Shown: in pieces, positions 40,576 to 52,425 of the stretch
How positions within the stretch are numbered: the stretch's first letter is position 1
Layout: every line of letters begins with the position of its first letter
Assembly (NCBI RefSeq): GCF_026319365.1
Contig: NZ_JAPDMS010000008.1
Span: forward strand, 1 to 52,425
Reading direction: 5' to 3'
DNA from: Methylophaga sp. OBS1
GTDB lineage: Bacteria > Pseudomonadota > Gammaproteobacteria > Nitrosococcales > Methylophagaceae
DNA length: 52,425 bases
Notes under the pieces: generated by a model
Databases searched by the model: none
What the model saw: only the letters and a program-made list of their open reading frames with translations
What the model was told of the DNA's origin: nothing
Position numbers and translations under genes: made by a program

Positions 40576-41829
40576 TTAGCTGTAAACAGGCAGACGATCA
40601 CAAACAGCCACGACCTTGGCTTTCACTTCGTTGATGACGTCGTCGCTGCCTTTGGCTTCAATGACATCACACATCCAGTTCGCCAGGTCACGACATTCCG
40701 CTTCCTTGAAACCGCGGGTGGTGACAGCCGGCGTACCGACACGGATACCGGAAGTCACAAACGGTGACTGGGGATCATTTGGTACCGCATTTTTGTTGAC
40801 GGTGATATGCGCGTTACCCAGCCAGGCGTCGACTTCCTTGCCAGTCAGGCCGGCTTCGATAAAGCTGACCAGGAAAAGATGGTCATCAGTGCCATCAGAG
40901 ACGACGTCATAACCACGGCTCATGAAGACTTCAGCCATGACGCGGGCATTCTTGATGACCTGCTCCTGATAGCTCTTGAACTCCGGCAGCATGGCTTCTT
41001 TGAAAGCGACCGCTTTCGCTGCAATCACGTGCATTAATGGGCCACCCTGGAAACCGGGGAAAACGGCTGAATTCAATTTTTTCTCGATTTCAGGATTGGC
41101 TTTAGCCAGAATCAGACCACCGCGCGGACCGCGCAGGGTTTTATGGGTCGTTGTGGTGGTGACATCAGCAATCTGAACCGGATTAGGATACAGGCCTGCT
41201 GCGACCAGACCGGCGATGTGCGCCATATCAACCAGCAGGTAGGCACCCACTGAATCAGCGATATCACGGAATTTCTGCCAGTCGATAACACGGGAATAAG
41301 CTGAGAAACCAGCGACGATGAGCTTGGGCTGATGTTCTTTGGCCAGGCCGGCGACTTCATCATAGTCGATTTCACCGGTTTCGGTATTGATGCCATAGGA
41401 CACGGAGTTATAGATTTTACCGGAAGCACTGACTTTGGCACCGTGAGTGAGGTGACCGCCATGAGCCAGACTCATACCCAGAATGGTGTCGCCCGGTTGC
41501 AGCAGTGCGAGGTAAACTGCAGCGTTCGCCTGTGAGCCCGAATGGGGCTGAACATTGGCATAATCAGCACCGAACAGTTCCTTGGCACGGGCAATGGCGA
41601 TATCTTCAACGGTATCAACATGTTCACAGCCGCCGTAATAGCGCTTGCCGGGATAGCCTTCTGCGTATTTGTTAGTCAAAGACGAGCCCTGCGCTTCCAT
41701 TACACGCGGGCTGGTGTAGTTTTCAGAAGCGATCAGTTCAATATGATCTTCCTGACGCTTGTCTTCGGCTGCAATCGCGTTGAACACTTCATCGTCAAAA
41801 CCAGCGATGCTCATGTTTTTCTTGTACAC
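40576..41829 (-). CDS. glyA: Serine hydroxymethyltransferase
   Basis: 417 residues. PLP enzyme interconverting serine and glycine while loading methylene-tetrahydrofolate. The PLP lysine is in [14 protein letters not shown] near 226-239; [10 protein letters not shown] and [19 protein letters not shown] are conserved. It heads the nrdR-rib cluster and is divergent from the oxidoreductase gene at 41939. It supplies one-carbon units used, for example, by PanB; a second copy may exist elsewhere. Confidence 0.98.
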   Translation of the reverse strand: MYKKNMSIAGFDDEVFNAIAAEDKRQEDHIELIASENYTSPRVMEAQGSSLTNKYAEGYPGKRYYGGCEHVDTVEDIAIARAKELFGADYANVQPHSGSQANAAVYLALLQPGDTILGMSLAHGGHLTHGAKVSASGKIYNSVSYGINTETGEIDYDEVAGLAKEHQPKLIVAGFSAYSRVIDWQKFRDIADSVGAYLLVDMAHIAGLVAAGLYPNPVQIADVTTTTTHKTLRGPRGGLILAKANPEIEKKLNSAVFPGFQGGPLMHVIAAKAVAFKEAMLPEFKSYQEQVIKNARVMAEVFMSRGYDVVSDGTDDHLFLVSFIEAGLTGKEVDAWLGNAHITVNKNAVPNDPQSPFVTSGIRVGTPAVTTRGFKEAECRDLANWMCDVIEAKGSDDVINEVKAKVVAVCDRLPVYS

Positions 41830-41938
41830 CGTAATCCCCTGTGTCTGATATAAAATGGGACCTTATTCTATCTCACAAAGCAGCCGTCATCTATGGCATA
41901 GTGACAGTTTTATTCGAACGAGGATTTGCTTGTAGATT

Positions 41939-42802
41939 ATGAAAATCGGATTAATCGGCACAGGCCTGATGGGACAAGCGCTGGCAACGCATTTGCTGGC
42001 CGAGAACCAACCGTTGATGGTGTATAACCGCAGCCCGGAAAAGAGCGAAGAATTACAGGAACGCGGCGCCGAAGTGGCAGCCAGCGCACAACAGGTTGTA
42101 GAAGCCTGTGATATCTGTCTGCTGTTCCTGAGTGATGCCGAAGCGATTCAGATGGTACTGGACTCGATCGATACGGCTGCTTTCAAAGACACGCTGCTCA
42201 TCCAGATGGGCACGATTGCCCCCGAAGAATCACGACATTTTGCTGAACTCGTCCACAGCCAGAAAGGCCGCTATCTGGAATGCCCGGTACTGGGTAGTCT
42301 GCCAGAGGCCCGCAGCGGCAAACTCATCCTGATGGCCGGTGGTAGTGAGCAGAATTTTAAGACCGCCCTGCCTGTGCTCGAATTGATCGGCAAGGAGCCT
42401 CAGCACATCGGCAGCGTCGGTCAAGGGGCCACAGTAAAACTGGCCATGAATCAGTTGATCGCAGGACTTACCGCCAGCTTTGCGTTGAGCTTGGCCCTGG
42501 TTGAAAAAGAAGGCATAGAAACCGAACAGTTTATGAAGATTGTCCGTGACAGCGCACTGTATGCCCCGACTTTCGATAAGAAACTCAGCCGCATGCTCGA
42601 GCGCGATTTTGATAATCCCAATTTCCCCACCAAGCATCTTGCCAAAGACACCCGTTTGTTTTTGTCTGTGGCTGAGGAGCTGGGACTCGATACCAGCGCC
42701 TTACAGGGAATCGAAAGTCTGCTGCAGAAAACCTTGGAGATGGGGCTCGACAATACCGATTATTCGGCACTCATGGCGGCTGTGTCGCCGAAACAGAAAT
42801 AA
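41939..42802 (+). CDS. NAD(P)-dependent oxidoreductase, 3-hydroxyisobutyrate dehydrogenase family
   Basis: 287 residues. Rossmann motif GLIGTGLMG at 4-12, the substrate-binding region MGTIAPEESRHFAELV, and GQGATVKLAMNQ with the catalytic Lys near 168, all typical of beta-hydroxyacid dehydrogenases. Relatives reduce succinic semialdehyde, tartronate semialdehyde or hydroxyisobutyrate; the substrate cannot be chosen from sequence alone. It is divergent from glyA and converges on purA across a shared terminator. No good ribosome binding site precedes the ATG. Confidence 0.88.
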   Translation: MKIGLIGTGLMGQALATHLLAENQPLMVYNRSPEKSEELQERGAEVAASAQQVVEACDICLLFLSDAEAIQMVLDSIDTAAFKDTLLIQMGTIAPEESRHFAELVHSQKGRYLECPVLGSLPEARSGKLILMAGGSEQNFKTALPVLELIGKEPQHIGSVGQGATVKLAMNQLIAGLTASFALSLALVEKEGIETEQFMKIVRDSALYAPTFDKKLSRMLERDFDNPNFPTKHLAKDTRLFLSVAEELGLDTSALQGIESLLQKTLEMGLDNTDYSALMAAVSPKQK

Positions 42803-42826
42803 CCCGTAGACTGATCTTCTCTGGAT

Positions 42827-42856
42827 ACAAAAAAGCCCTCTTTCGAGGGCTTTTCT
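42827..42856. terminator. Bidirectional terminator between oxidoreductase gene and purA
   Basis: AAAAAAGCCCTC-TTTC-GAGGGCTTTTCTTT: an eight-base GC-containing stem with A-tract on one side and T-tract on the other, so it can stop transcripts from both convergent genes. Confidence 0.9.
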
Positions 42857-45341
<2,485 letters not shown>

Positions 45342-45347
45342 GTCGAG

Positions 45348-45545
45348 TTAATTAATCCAGTACAAAAAAATCAGGCCGGCGAGCATGCTGAAAAAACCGA
45401 TCAGACGAACCTGCCTGTCTGGCATCGCGGCCATTTGTAGTAAAGCCCGTTTAAATTTCTGCGGGCTGAGAAATGGCATGATGCCCTCGATGATGAGCAT
45501 CAATGCCATTGCCACCCAGAGACTGTGCAACAGCTCCGGGTTCAC
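45348..45545 (-). CDS. Small membrane protein, DUF2065 family
   Basis: 65 residues, two hydrophobic segments (about 6-25 and 47-63) around a basic loop (SPQKFKRALLQM). This is the DUF2065 (YjeT-like) family of inner-membrane proteins, function unknown, habitually placed after hflC. It starts at GTG 45545, overlapping the hflC stop by four bases (GTGA), so it is translated with hflC. Confidence 0.9.
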   Translation of the reverse strand: MNPELLHSLWVAMALMLIIEGIMPFLSPQKFKRALLQMAAMPDRQVRLIGFFSMLAGLIFLYWIN

Positions 45546-46414
45546 TGCGTAAACTGATCAGCGTCGTTAAAGCGTTTGAAAAAGTCGCCTGTGGGTTCGA
45601 TAACCAGCATGTCGTCACCTTTAAATACATTCTGATAGGCACTCAAGCGACGATAGAGTGAATAGAAGTCTTCGTTGGCGCCATAAGCATCTGCATAAAT
45701 TTCGGTGGCGCGGGCATCACCCTGGCCACGAATCTGCTCAGCTTCACTTCTGGCTTCTGCCAGAATAACGGCACGCTGGCGGTCCGCATCAGAACGAATC
45801 TCTTCAGCCTTCTCAGCACCCTGTGAACGCAGCTCTTTTGCGACCCGCTCACGTTCCGCTTCCATACGGGTGTATACAGACGTACTCACTTCTGATGGCA
45901 GATCAATTCGTTTGATACGCACATTAGAGATGGCGATACCAAATCCTTCTGCAACACGATTGGCTTCTTTCAGAATATCCTGCACCATGCTGACCCGGTC
46001 ACCAGACACCACTTCCTGGATGGTGCGACGACCAAATTCGCCACGCAGTCCATCCTTGATAATTTGCGACAAACGCAACGCGGCACGTTCCTGATCGCCC
46101 CCCATTGAGGTCAGATAAGTGCCAACATCCTCGATGCGCCAGAGTATGAAAGAGTCGACGATCACATTTTTCTTTTCGCCGGTCAGGTACCGCGCAGGTT
46201 GCGCATCCAGCGCCATCTCACGCGCTTCAAACTTACGCACATTGGTTACAAATGGCATTTTAAAATGCAGGCCAGGATCAAAGTCAGTCCTTTCTATCTG
46301 ACCCAGTCTGAGCAGAACGGCTTTTTCACGCTCATCCACAATAAACAGCGATGAGCTCAGGGTGATCAGGGCCAGTACGACCAGCACCAGAATCAGCGTC
46401 ATACGTGAACTCAT
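45542..46414 (-). CDS. hflC: FtsH protease modulator HflC
   Basis: 290 residues. An N-terminal membrane anchor (about 7-25) is followed by an SPFH/band-7 domain and a coiled coil. With HflK it forms the large periplasmic cage around FtsH that limits membrane-protein degradation. VDEREKAVLLRLGQI near 27-41 and RVKRIDLPSEV-type stretch are conserved. It begins immediately after the hflK stop (TAAATG). The C-terminus (FKRFNDADQFTQ) is short compared with some relatives. Confidence 0.97.
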   Translation of the reverse strand: MSSRMTLILVLVVLALITLSSSLFIVDEREKAVLLRLGQIERTDFDPGLHFKMPFVTNVRKFEAREMALDAQPARYLTGEKKNVIVDSFILWRIEDVGTYLTSMGGDQERAALRLSQIIKDGLRGEFGRRTIQEVVSGDRVSMVQDILKEANRVAEGFGIAISNVRIKRIDLPSEVSTSVYTRMEAERERVAKELRSQGAEKAEEIRSDADRQRAVILAEARSEAEQIRGQGDARATEIYADAYGANEDFYSLYRRLSAYQNVFKGDDMLVIEPTGDFFKRFNDADQFTQ

Positions 46415-47608
46415 TTAGCGACCTCCTCTGCTGCGAACGTCATCACGTGACGCGCTGCTTGATGTGGAACTGTTGTTGTTAGATGAATTCGGATAACTAA
46501 ATTCATCCAGATTCAGACGGGCCGGATTGCTGCTTGAACCACGCATACGATCCAATGGCAAATACAGCACATTGCTGCCGCCATTCTCAACATCCACCAT
46601 CACTTTCTGACTACGTGAATACACTGATTCCATGGCATCCAGATAGAGACGTTCAGTGGTGATAGCCGGTGCCTTGTTGTATTCCTGCATGACCTGGGTA
46701 AAGCGGCTGGCATCACCCTCCGCCTTGGCCACTACCTGGCTCTTGTAGGCTTCAGCTTCCTGGAGGATACGGAATGCCTGCCCCCTGGCTTTCGGCAGGA
46801 TGTCATTAGCATAGGCTTCTGCCTGATTGATCTGACGCACTTCGTCCTCACGAGCTTTGACCACGTCGGCAAAGGCTGACTGAACCTGCTCAGGAGGCTG
46901 GACGTCCTGCATATTGACACTGGTCACCAACAGACCGGCATCGTGCGCATCCAGCATTGACTGCAGCAGTTGTTCCGTACTGTTGGCAATGGCGCTACGC
47001 CCTTCAGTCAGAACGAAATCCATTTTCGAGCGGCCCACGGTTTCACGCACCGCACTCTCCATCATCTGACGCAGAATAATGTCCGGATTTCGTACGTTAA
47101 ACAGATACTTGGCAGCATCCTGCACCCGATACTGAACCGCGATTTTCAGGTCGATAATGTTTTCGTCCATCGTCAACATCAGGGATTCAGAGGGAATCGA
47201 ATTGGTGCTGGCGACGCCAGTCGAGCGATAACCGATTTCAGCGGTTCTGATTTCTTCGACGTTAACAATCTCGACCTTGTCGATGGGATAAGGCAAATGC
47301 CAGTGCGGCCCCGGCATCGCGGTTGAATGATACTGACCAAAACGAAGTACCACGCCGCGCTCCGGCGCTTCGACAATATAGATACCAGACAGCATCCAGA
47401 CGATAAATGCAATGAGTGCAATCAGGCCAATACCGAATGAACCCTGTGAGGAACGGTTATTGTCACCTGAACCACCACCTTTACCACCAAACATACCGCC
47501 CAGTTTTTGTTGCATTTTACGGACGACTTCGTCCAGATCGGGTGGCCCATCTTTACCACGATTACCCCACGGGTCTTTACCACCGTTGCCGGGTTCATTC
47601 CAAGCCAT
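46415..47608 (-). CDS. hflK: FtsH protease modulator HflK
   Basis: 397 residues from ATG 47608. The Gly/Asn/Asp-rich N-tail begins MAWNEPGNGGKDPWGNRGKD as in other HflK proteins; a membrane segment near 64-84 and an SPFH domain follow; the tail is Ser/Asn-rich. The frame extends four codons to TTG 47620, but TGGAGAG lies five bases before ATG 47608 and overlaps that TTG. It works with HflC as the FtsH regulator at the inner membrane. Confidence 0.97.
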   Translation of the reverse strand: MAWNEPGNGGKDPWGNRGKDGPPDLDEVVRKMQQKLGGMFGGKGGGSGDNNRSSQGSFGIGLIALIAFIVWMLSGIYIVEAPERGVVLRFGQYHSTAMPGPHWHLPYPIDKVEIVNVEEIRTAEIGYRSTGVASTNSIPSESLMLTMDENIIDLKIAVQYRVQDAAKYLFNVRNPDIILRQMMESAVRETVGRSKMDFVLTEGRSAIANSTEQLLQSMLDAHDAGLLVTSVNMQDVQPPEQVQSAFADVVKAREDEVRQINQAEAYANDILPKARGQAFRILQEAEAYKSQVVAKAEGDASRFTQVMQEYNKAPAITTERLYLDAMESVYSRSQKVMVDVENGGSNVLYLPLDRMRGSSSNPARLNLDEFSYPNSSNNNSSTSSSASRDDVRSRGGR

Positions 47609-47693
47609 GTAGCTCTCCAAAATGAGAAAAGAGATTTACTTCCAAAACGACTATTTTACGGAGATGGGCGGCATACGCAACCAAAACCCATCC

Positions 47694-48836
47694 TTAAGTC
47701 AGATACTGAGACTCTTCCAAGTGCGGAAAATATTCCTGCAGCGCCTGACGCAGTAATTCAAGGCCCTCACCGGTTCTGGCCGAGAGCCAAATCCTCTCAA
47801 TGTCACCGTCGGCATTGCGCTCAATTCGCGGCTTCATGCCTTCGACCTTGTCGATTTTGTTGTAGACAATCAACTGCGGCACTTCGTCCGCTTCAATTTG
47901 CTGCAGCACATCATTCACATGGTGCATCAGATCATCACGATCACTGGCCGCGCAATCGACGATGTGCAATAGCAGGGCCGCATCACGGGTTTCTTCCAGC
48001 GTGGAGCTGAAAGACTCAACCAGATCATGAGGCAATTCGCGGATAAACCCAACCGTATCAGCTAAGATCAGCATTTCTGTATCGTGTAGTTTGACCCGCC
48101 GCAACGTGGGGTCCAGAGTGGCAAACAGTCGGTCATCGGCATACACCTTTGCCGAGGTGATTTTGTTGAACAATGTCGACTTGCCGACATTGGTATACCC
48201 CACCAGTGAGACCACCGGAATGCCACCACGACTGCGAGAGCGTCTGCCCTGTTCGCGTTGAGAACGGACTTTATCCAGCTTCTTCTTTAAGGTTTTGATC
48301 CGCTGCCCCAGCAAGCGTCGGTCAGTTTCCAGCTGGGTTTCACCAGGACCACGCAGACCGATACCACCTTTCTGTCTTTCAAGGTGAGTCCAGCCCCGCA
48401 CCAGCCGGGTCGACATATGCTGAAGCTGGGCCAGCTCGACCTGGAGCTTGCCTTCGTGTGAACGTGCACGACGCGCGAAAATATCCAGAATCAGTCCAGT
48501 CCGCCCCAGAACACGGCATTTAAGCCGTTGCTCCAGATTGCGTTCCTGACTGGGAGACAGTTCATGGTTGAAAATCACCAATGCCGCGTGAGATGCCGCG
48601 ACATAGTCGGCTATTTCATCGACTTTACCACTACCGGCAAAGTACTTAGGATCGGGGCGGTGTCTTTTTCCCTGAACGATGGCGGCAATATTGGCGCCAG
48701 TGCCGCCAACCAGCTCCTGGAATTCCTCCAGGGATTCGTCATAGTTGGGGTCATTGAAGTTGAGATAAACAAGAACAACAGCTTCCTGGTTCGATGAATC
48801 GTCAAAAGCGGCCTTACTATCGGGACGATCAAACAA
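47694..48836 (-). CDS. hflX: Ribosome-associated GTPase HflX
   Basis: 380 residues. An N-terminal HflX domain (about 1-120) and Gly-rich linker (GGIGLRGPGETQLETDRR) precede the G domain with G1 GYTNVGKST, G3 DTVGF and G4 YNKID. HflX splits and rescues stalled ribosomes, notably under heat stress. The start is TTG 48836: AGGAG lies eight bases upstream and no ATG is closer. It follows hfq by 11 bases. Confidence 0.96.
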   Translation of the reverse strand: MFDRPDSKAAFDDSSNQEAVVLVYLNFNDPNYDESLEEFQELVGGTGANIAAIVQGKRHRPDPKYFAGSGKVDEIADYVAASHAALVIFNHELSPSQERNLEQRLKCRVLGRTGLILDIFARRARSHEGKLQVELAQLQHMSTRLVRGWTHLERQKGGIGLRGPGETQLETDRRLLGQRIKTLKKKLDKVRSQREQGRRSRSRGGIPVVSLVGYTNVGKSTLFNKITSAKVYADDRLFATLDPTLRRVKLHDTEMLILADTVGFIRELPHDLVESFSSTLEETRDAALLLHIVDCAASDRDDLMHHVNDVLQQIEADEVPQLIVYNKIDKVEGMKPRIERNADGDIERIWLSARTGEGLELLRQALQEYFPHLEESQYLT

Positions 48837-48847
48837 TCAATGTGCTC

Positions 48848-49072
48848 CTATTCTTCCTGACTGTAGTTGACATTACGTGCTGGCACAATCGTGGAAATGG
48901 CGTGTTTGTAGACCATTTGATTGACTGAATTTTTCAGCAGAATCACAAATTGGTCGAATGAGTCAATTTGACCCTGTAATTTAATGCCATTAACCAGGTA
49001 AATCGAAACGGGGATGTTTTCACGACGTAATGCATTTAAAAATGGATCTTGAAGGGTTTGCGCTTTGGCCAT
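48848..49072 (-). CDS. hfq: RNA chaperone Hfq
   Basis: 74 residues. Sm1 motif [24 protein letters not shown] region and Sm2 [14 protein letters not shown] near 54-67; Q8 and the YKH residues form the RNA-binding faces of the hexamer. It has a very short C-tail (residues 68-74, [12 protein letters not shown]), shorter than in enterics. It pairs small RNAs with mRNAs. TGGAGC precedes the ATG. Lies between miaA and hflX, the usual order. Confidence 0.98.
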   Translation of the reverse strand: MAKAQTLQDPFLNALRRENIPVSIYLVNGIKLQGQIDSFDQFVILLKNSVNQMVYKHAISTIVPARNVNYSQEE

Positions 49073-49147
49073 TATCTGCTCCAGATATTGTTATTATTGT
49101 TGAAAATCACCTGCCAATGTTTCATTCTAAAAGCCCTAGCGGAATCG

Positions 49148-50101
49148 TCAAGCATTATTCTGTAATTGTGTGACTTGCATCGTCAGATAATGGTTCACGT
49201 CATCCAGCGGCAAGGATTGACCACTGTCAAACCAAACACCATCTTGCTGTGCGCGTAACCAGGTAATTTGTCTTTTCGCCATCTGTCGCGTTGCCACGAT
49301 CGCCTTGTAAATGAATGTTTCCATATCGCATTCACCACTGAGATAAGACCAGGCCTGACGATAGCCCACAGCACGAATTGAAGGCAGTCCGGGATGGCAA
49401 TCCTCCCGTTCGAAGAGCCTCTCTACTTCAGCAAGAAACCCTTTATCGACCATCTCTTGGTAGCGTCTGGCAATACGCTCGTGTAAAACTGCGCGTTCGA
49501 AAGGCGCCAGAATGATTTTGCATACCTTGTATGGCAACGTTTCTCCCTGCTCTGATGTCAATTCAGTCAGGCTCTTTCCGGTCAGTTGATAAACTTCGAG
49601 CGCGCGTTGCAGCCGCTGAGGATCATTCACATGGATTCGGGCGGCTGCAACGGGGTCCACTGCCGCCAGACGCTGATGCAAATAGCCTGTCCCAAACTCA
49701 GCGGCCTCGGCATCCAGCTTAGCTCTGACTGACGCATCGGCTGATGGCAGTTTCGACATGCCTTTTTGAAGCGCGTTAAAGTAAAGCATGGTGCCACCGA
49801 CCAGTAACGGCACTCTGCCACGGGAGGTAATGTCGGCCATCAAAGCCAGCGCATCATCGCGAAAACGTCCTGCTGAATAGGCCTCGGTCGGGTCCAGAAT
49901 ATCAACCAGATGGTGGGGGAACTGCTTAAGGATGTCGCTAGCGGGTTTGGCGGTACCGATGTCCATACCTCGATACACCAATGCTGAATCCACGCTGATA
50001 ATTTCTACGGGATAACGTTTGGCCAGCTCCAGCGCCAGATCGGTTTTACCCGCTGCCGTCGGCCCCATGATGAAGATGGCCGGCGGCAATGTGTCCTGCA
50101 T
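49148..50101 (-). CDS. miaA: tRNA dimethylallyltransferase
   Basis: 317 residues. Adds the isopentenyl group to A37 of tRNAs that read UNN codons. P-loop [12 protein letters not shown] at 13-24, [18 protein letters not shown] near 37-54 and [14 protein letters not shown] near 101-114 are diagnostic. It starts 12 bases after the rho stop and is followed by hfq after 75 bases. Confidence 0.98.
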   Translation of the reverse strand: MQDTLPPAIFIMGPTAAGKTDLALELAKRYPVEIISVDSALVYRGMDIGTAKPASDILKQFPHHLVDILDPTEAYSAGRFRDDALALMADITSRGRVPLLVGGTMLYFNALQKGMSKLPSADASVRAKLDAEAAEFGTGYLHQRLAAVDPVAAARIHVNDPQRLQRALEVYQLTGKSLTELTSEQGETLPYKVCKIILAPFERAVLHERIARRYQEMVDKGFLAEVERLFEREDCHPGLPSIRAVGYRQAWSYLSGECDMETFIYKAIVATRQMAKRQITWLRAQQDGVWFDSGQSLPLDDVNHYLTMQVTQLQNNA

Positions 50102-50113
50102 AGCCAGTCCTGT

Positions 50114-51373
50114 TTAGCCCTGCTTCATCATGTCGAAGAACTCGGCATTGGTCTTGGTCGACTTAAGCCGGTCCATCATGAATTCCATAGCTTCGACCGG
50201 TTCCATTTGAGAGATCAGCTTTCTGAGAATCCACAGTTTCTGCAAATCATCTTCAGAAGTCAGCAGTTCTTCACGACGCGTGCCAGAGCGTGTGACATTG
50301 ATAGCCGGATAAATACGGCGATCAGCCAGCTTGCGTTCAAGCAGCACTTCCATGTTACCCGTGCCTTTGAACTCCTCAAAGATAACCTCATCCATCCGTG
50401 AGCCGGTTTCGATCAGCGCGGTAGCGATAATGGTCAGGCTGCCGCCTTCTTCGATATTACGTGCTGCACCGAAGAAACGCTTTGGACGCTGCAGTGCGTT
50501 GGCGTCGACACCACCGGTCAGCACTTTACCTGAGGAAGGTGCAACAGTGTTGTAGGCACGTGCCAGACGAGTAATGGAGTCGAGCAGAATGACGACATCA
50601 TGTTTGTGTTCAACCAGGCGTTTGGCCTTTTCAATGACCATTTCTGCCACCTGAACATGACGCGCTGCAGGTTCATCAAATGTACTGGAAACCACTTCAC
50701 CACGTACAGAACGCGCCATTTCAGTCACTTCTTCCGGACGTTCGTCGATCAGCAAAACAATCAGATCACTGTCCGGATAATTGGCCGCAATTGACTGGGC
50801 CAGAGACTGCAGAATCATGGTCTTGCCGGATTTAGGCGGGGCCACGATAAGACCACGCTGACCCTTACCGATTGGCGCGGCCAGATCAATAATACGTGGG
50901 GTTAAATCTTCGGTACTGCCGTTACCACGCTCAAGCGAGTAGCGTTCATTGGCGAACAGTGGCGTGAGGTTTTCAAAGGGAACTTTGTTCTTGGACTTGT
51001 CCGGTTTTTCAAAGTTGATTTCTTCAACTTTGACTAGCGCAAAATAGCGTTCACTATCTTTTGGCGGCCTGATTTTACCTTTAATCGTGTCGCCGGTACG
51101 CAGGTGGAAACGTCGAATCTGACTGGGTGATACATACACATCGTCCGGACCAGCGACATAGGAGTCTTCCGGGGAGCGAAGGAAACCAAAACCATCTGGT
51201 AATAATTCTAAGACCCCGGTAGTGACGACGTCTTCGCCCTGTTTGGAGTGGGCTTTGACTATCGCGAAGATTAATTCTTGTTTTCTGTTCCTGGCGAGGC
51301 CCTCTAGATTCATGGAAAGGGCAAGATCCATCAATTCAGCAGCAGACTGCTTTTTCAATTCTGTCAGATTCAT
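50114..51373 (-). CDS. rho: Transcription termination factor Rho
   Basis: 419 residues, standard length. Hexameric RNA helicase that ends transcription at unstructured C-rich sites. RNA-binding OSB domain at about 50-125 ([21 protein letters not shown]); Walker A APPKSGKT near 177-184; Walker [13 protein letters not shown]; the Q- and R-loops follow (GGVDANALQ). It is the first gene of the miaA-hfq-hfl run, in the place where mutL is often found. Confidence 0.98.
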   Translation of the reverse strand: MNLTELKKQSAAELMDLALSMNLEGLARNRKQELIFAIVKAHSKQGEDVVTTGVLELLPDGFGFLRSPEDSYVAGPDDVYVSPSQIRRFHLRTGDTIKGKIRPPKDSERYFALVKVEEINFEKPDKSKNKVPFENLTPLFANERYSLERGNGSTEDLTPRIIDLAAPIGKGQRGLIVAPPKSGKTMILQSLAQSIAANYPDSDLIVLLIDERPEEVTEMARSVRGEVVSSTFDEPAARHVQVAEMVIEKAKRLVEHKHDVVILLDSITRLARAYNTVAPSSGKVLTGGVDANALQRPKRFFGAARNIEEGGSLTIIATALIETGSRMDEVIFEEFKGTGNMEVLLERKLADRRIYPAINVTRSGTRREELLTSEDDLQKLWILRKLISQMEPVEAMEFMMDRLKSTKTNAEFFDMMKQG

Positions 51374-51755
51374 GTATTACCTGATTGGGATTTTTTGATA
51401 TAGAACAACCTTGAGAACGCCACAGTATGGGCGCTGATATGTACTAACGGGGAGGGGTTTTCGAAAAAACTGTTGGCAAGCATAGCAGCTCGGGATCCGG
51501 GCGTCCAGTATTTGGGTGAAAATATTCTCTTTTTTGTTGTCTAGACCTATGGCATGTGGCAGGAGCATATATTGTTGCCTGCAAAATGAACCATATGCCG
51601 CCCTAGATAACTAACAGGACAATGAACTCACAGCAATCCACTGAAATGAATTTATCTGTTTGAAATGGGTCAGACAAAACAAATGACCAGTAATCAAGAG
51701 TATGACAAAAGAGTCCTCGTCCAAGTGTTCGCACTAACAACAATCAGGAAATAAA
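51374..51755. other. Divergent intergenic region between rho and DUF3293 gene
   Basis: 382 bases with no convincing gene. On the minus strand the 200 bases before rho contain pyrimidine-rich, G-poor stretches such as AAAACCCCTCCCCGTTAG, compatible with a Rho-sensitive leader, since rho is autoregulated in other bacteria. Long imperfect inverted motifs GGCATGTGGCAGG and CATATGCC lie near 51550-51600. Confidence 0.4.
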
Positions 51756-52160
51756 TTGATGACTCAACGACTGCCCACGCCTTACTTCCTCAAGACTTTT
51801 CGCAGTGATCAGACTATCAACCACTGGCCTATCCACTTCGCCATTATCCCATCAGCTTCTAATCACCAAACAGAGCAAGAGAGAGAATTACAGCATCTTA
51901 GGAAGCATTATTCCTGGGTACGCTGCTTAACCCTACATGATGCTGACGCAGAACACGGACAAAACTGCTGGGCTGTCAACATGGGATGGCAACAGGCTTG
52001 CCAGACTGGTATAGAATTCGGTCAGGAAGCAATATTTTATGTTTCTGATAATACCTTATCTGTCACCTTTTGTGATGAGCGCAGGAAACCCTTTATTGTG
52101 GATGGATTTTTGAAACGATATCGGGTCCGGGAGAAAAATGTGACCCGCGCAAGCATGTAA
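51756..52160 (+). CDS. DUF3293-domain protein
   Basis: 134 residues. The pattern HFAIIPSASNHQT near 27-39, a variable middle, and a C-terminal GIEFGQEAIFYVSDNTLSV (about 91-109) fit the DUF3293 family of small cytoplasmic proteins of unknown function. It has its own intergenic space on both sides and is followed by rRNA-associated sequence. CAGGAAATAAATTG precedes the ATG; codon 2 is a second Met. Confidence 0.7.
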   Translation: MMTQRLPTPYFLKTFRSDQTINHWPIHFAIIPSASNHQTEQERELQHLRKHYSWVRCLTLHDADAEHGQNCWAVNMGWQQACQTGIEFGQEAIFYVSDNTLSVTFCDERRKPFIVDGFLKRYRVREKNVTRASM

Positions 52161-52215
52161 TCATGAATCCACCCCGAGGTTTGTCTGCATGACATAACTA
52201 TCAGGGAATGAAAAA

Positions 52216-52327
52216 GCCTGGCAGTGACCTACTTTATCAGCCACATCCCTGTGGCTGACCCTACGGGCTCCCTTCGGTCGTGCAAAAACATTCCTGATGT
52301 TTTTGTCACTCCGTTCAAGTAGGTCAC
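52216..52327. repeat. Cloverleaf-like element made from inverted 5S rRNA 3' ends
   Basis: Bases 52213-52235 are identical to the 23 bases 52391-52413 in the 5S gene. GTGACCTACTT (52224-52234) pairs perfectly with AAGTAGGTCAC (52317-52327). Inside are two perfect nine-base stems, TCAGCCACA/TGTGGCTGA (52237-52258) and CAAAAACAT/ATGTTTTTG (52283-52305), with a GC-rich stretch between them. Confidence 0.8.
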
Positions 52328-52350
52328 ACTTCCTAAATTTCAAATAATAA

Positions 52351-52380
52351 AAAAGGCCACCCCTATCGGAGTGGCCTTTT
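52351..52380 (-). terminator. Terminator of the rRNA operon
   Basis: AAAAGGCCACTCC/GGGGTGGCCTTTT stem with a short GATA loop, closing with a U-run on the minus strand, 14 bases beyond the 5S 3' end. The A/T flanks make it potentially bidirectional. Confidence 0.9.
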
Positions 52381-52393
52381 CTATTATATTAAA

Positions 52394-52425
52394 GCCTGGC
52401 AGTGACCTACTTTCACATGGGAACT
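52394..52425 (-). rRNA. 5S ribosomal RNA, 3' end only (partial)
   Basis: The last 32 bases of 5S rRNA on the minus strand: AGTTCCCATGTGAAAGTAGG then TCACTGCCAGGC. The rest of the gene, and presumably the 16S and 23S genes, lies beyond the right edge. Confidence 0.92.

Noticed and set aside
51377..51568. 63-residue reading frame in the rho leader
   Set aside because: No ribosome binding site and no resemblance to a known Rho leader peptide; probably chance within the leader.
52161..52343. 60-residue minus-strand reading frame
   Set aside because: It is a reading of the 5S-derived structured element, of the sort often mis-annotated next to rRNA operons.

Overview
The window reads as chromosomal DNA of a gammaproteobacterium. 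The household gene order (rho-miaA-hfq-hflX-hflK-hflC-hisZ-purA, glyA-nrdR-ribD-ribE-ribBA, clpS-clpA, pcnB-folK-panB-panC) and the protein sequences fit that class. A methylotroph-like marine genus such as Methylophaga is my best guess; this is an inference from general resemblance, not from a search.

Layout. Positions 1-4300 hold a minus-strand pair: a secreted, membrane-anchored VWA-domain protein followed, with a one-base stop/start overlap, by a very acidic membrane-anchored protein that runs off the left edge and carries 26 perfect GGCTCT hexamers (a Glu-Pro repeat). Positions 4396-8873 are a methionine/B12 block: metZ, then divergently a cobalamin riboswitch, btuB and cobO. Positions 9388-14977 are a minus-strand run: ppa, serB, grxD, clpS and clpA, with a rubredoxin and a TauE/SafE permease beyond ppa. 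hppA (membrane pyrophosphatase) and a small DUF1328 protein follow on the plus strand.

Positions 17821-19241 are the most unusual part. Two minus-strand genes, an HNH-nuclease-like protein and a 92-residue membrane protein, are each followed by an attC-like site. The seven-base box at the start of each unit is exactly complementary to the first box of its own attC. This is the signature of integron gene cassettes, but no integrase is in the window.

Positions 19600-28823 are mostly plus-strand accessory and household genes: a MATE exporter, DUF4124, a MIF-family protein, proS, a class I fumarase, CopD-like and SLT proteins, a YeeZ-like protein whose only sensible start is ATC, and ychJ. Positions 28824-41829 are a long minus-strand stretch: an OlsF-like acyltransferase, panD, panC, panB, a deoxynucleoside kinase, folK, pcnB, rnhB, lpxB, ribBA, ribE, ribD, nrdR and glyA. 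A plus-strand hydroxyisobutyrate-dehydrogenase-like gene meets purA across a shared terminator. The purA-hisZ-DUF2065-hflC-hflK-hflX-hfq-miaA-rho cluster, transcribed from rho toward purA, fills 42857-51373. The right edge holds a DUF3293 gene, a structured repeat built from inverted copies of the 5S rRNA 3' end, an rRNA-operon terminator and the last 32 bases of a 5S rRNA gene on the minus strand.

Starts were re-assigned from the longest reading frame where a ribosome binding site, an attC boundary or family length argued for it (clpA, tauE-like, HNH gene, fumarase, YeeZ-like, panD, hflK, the 92-codon hypothetical, MATE). No tRNA, CRISPR array, transposase or prophage gene was seen.
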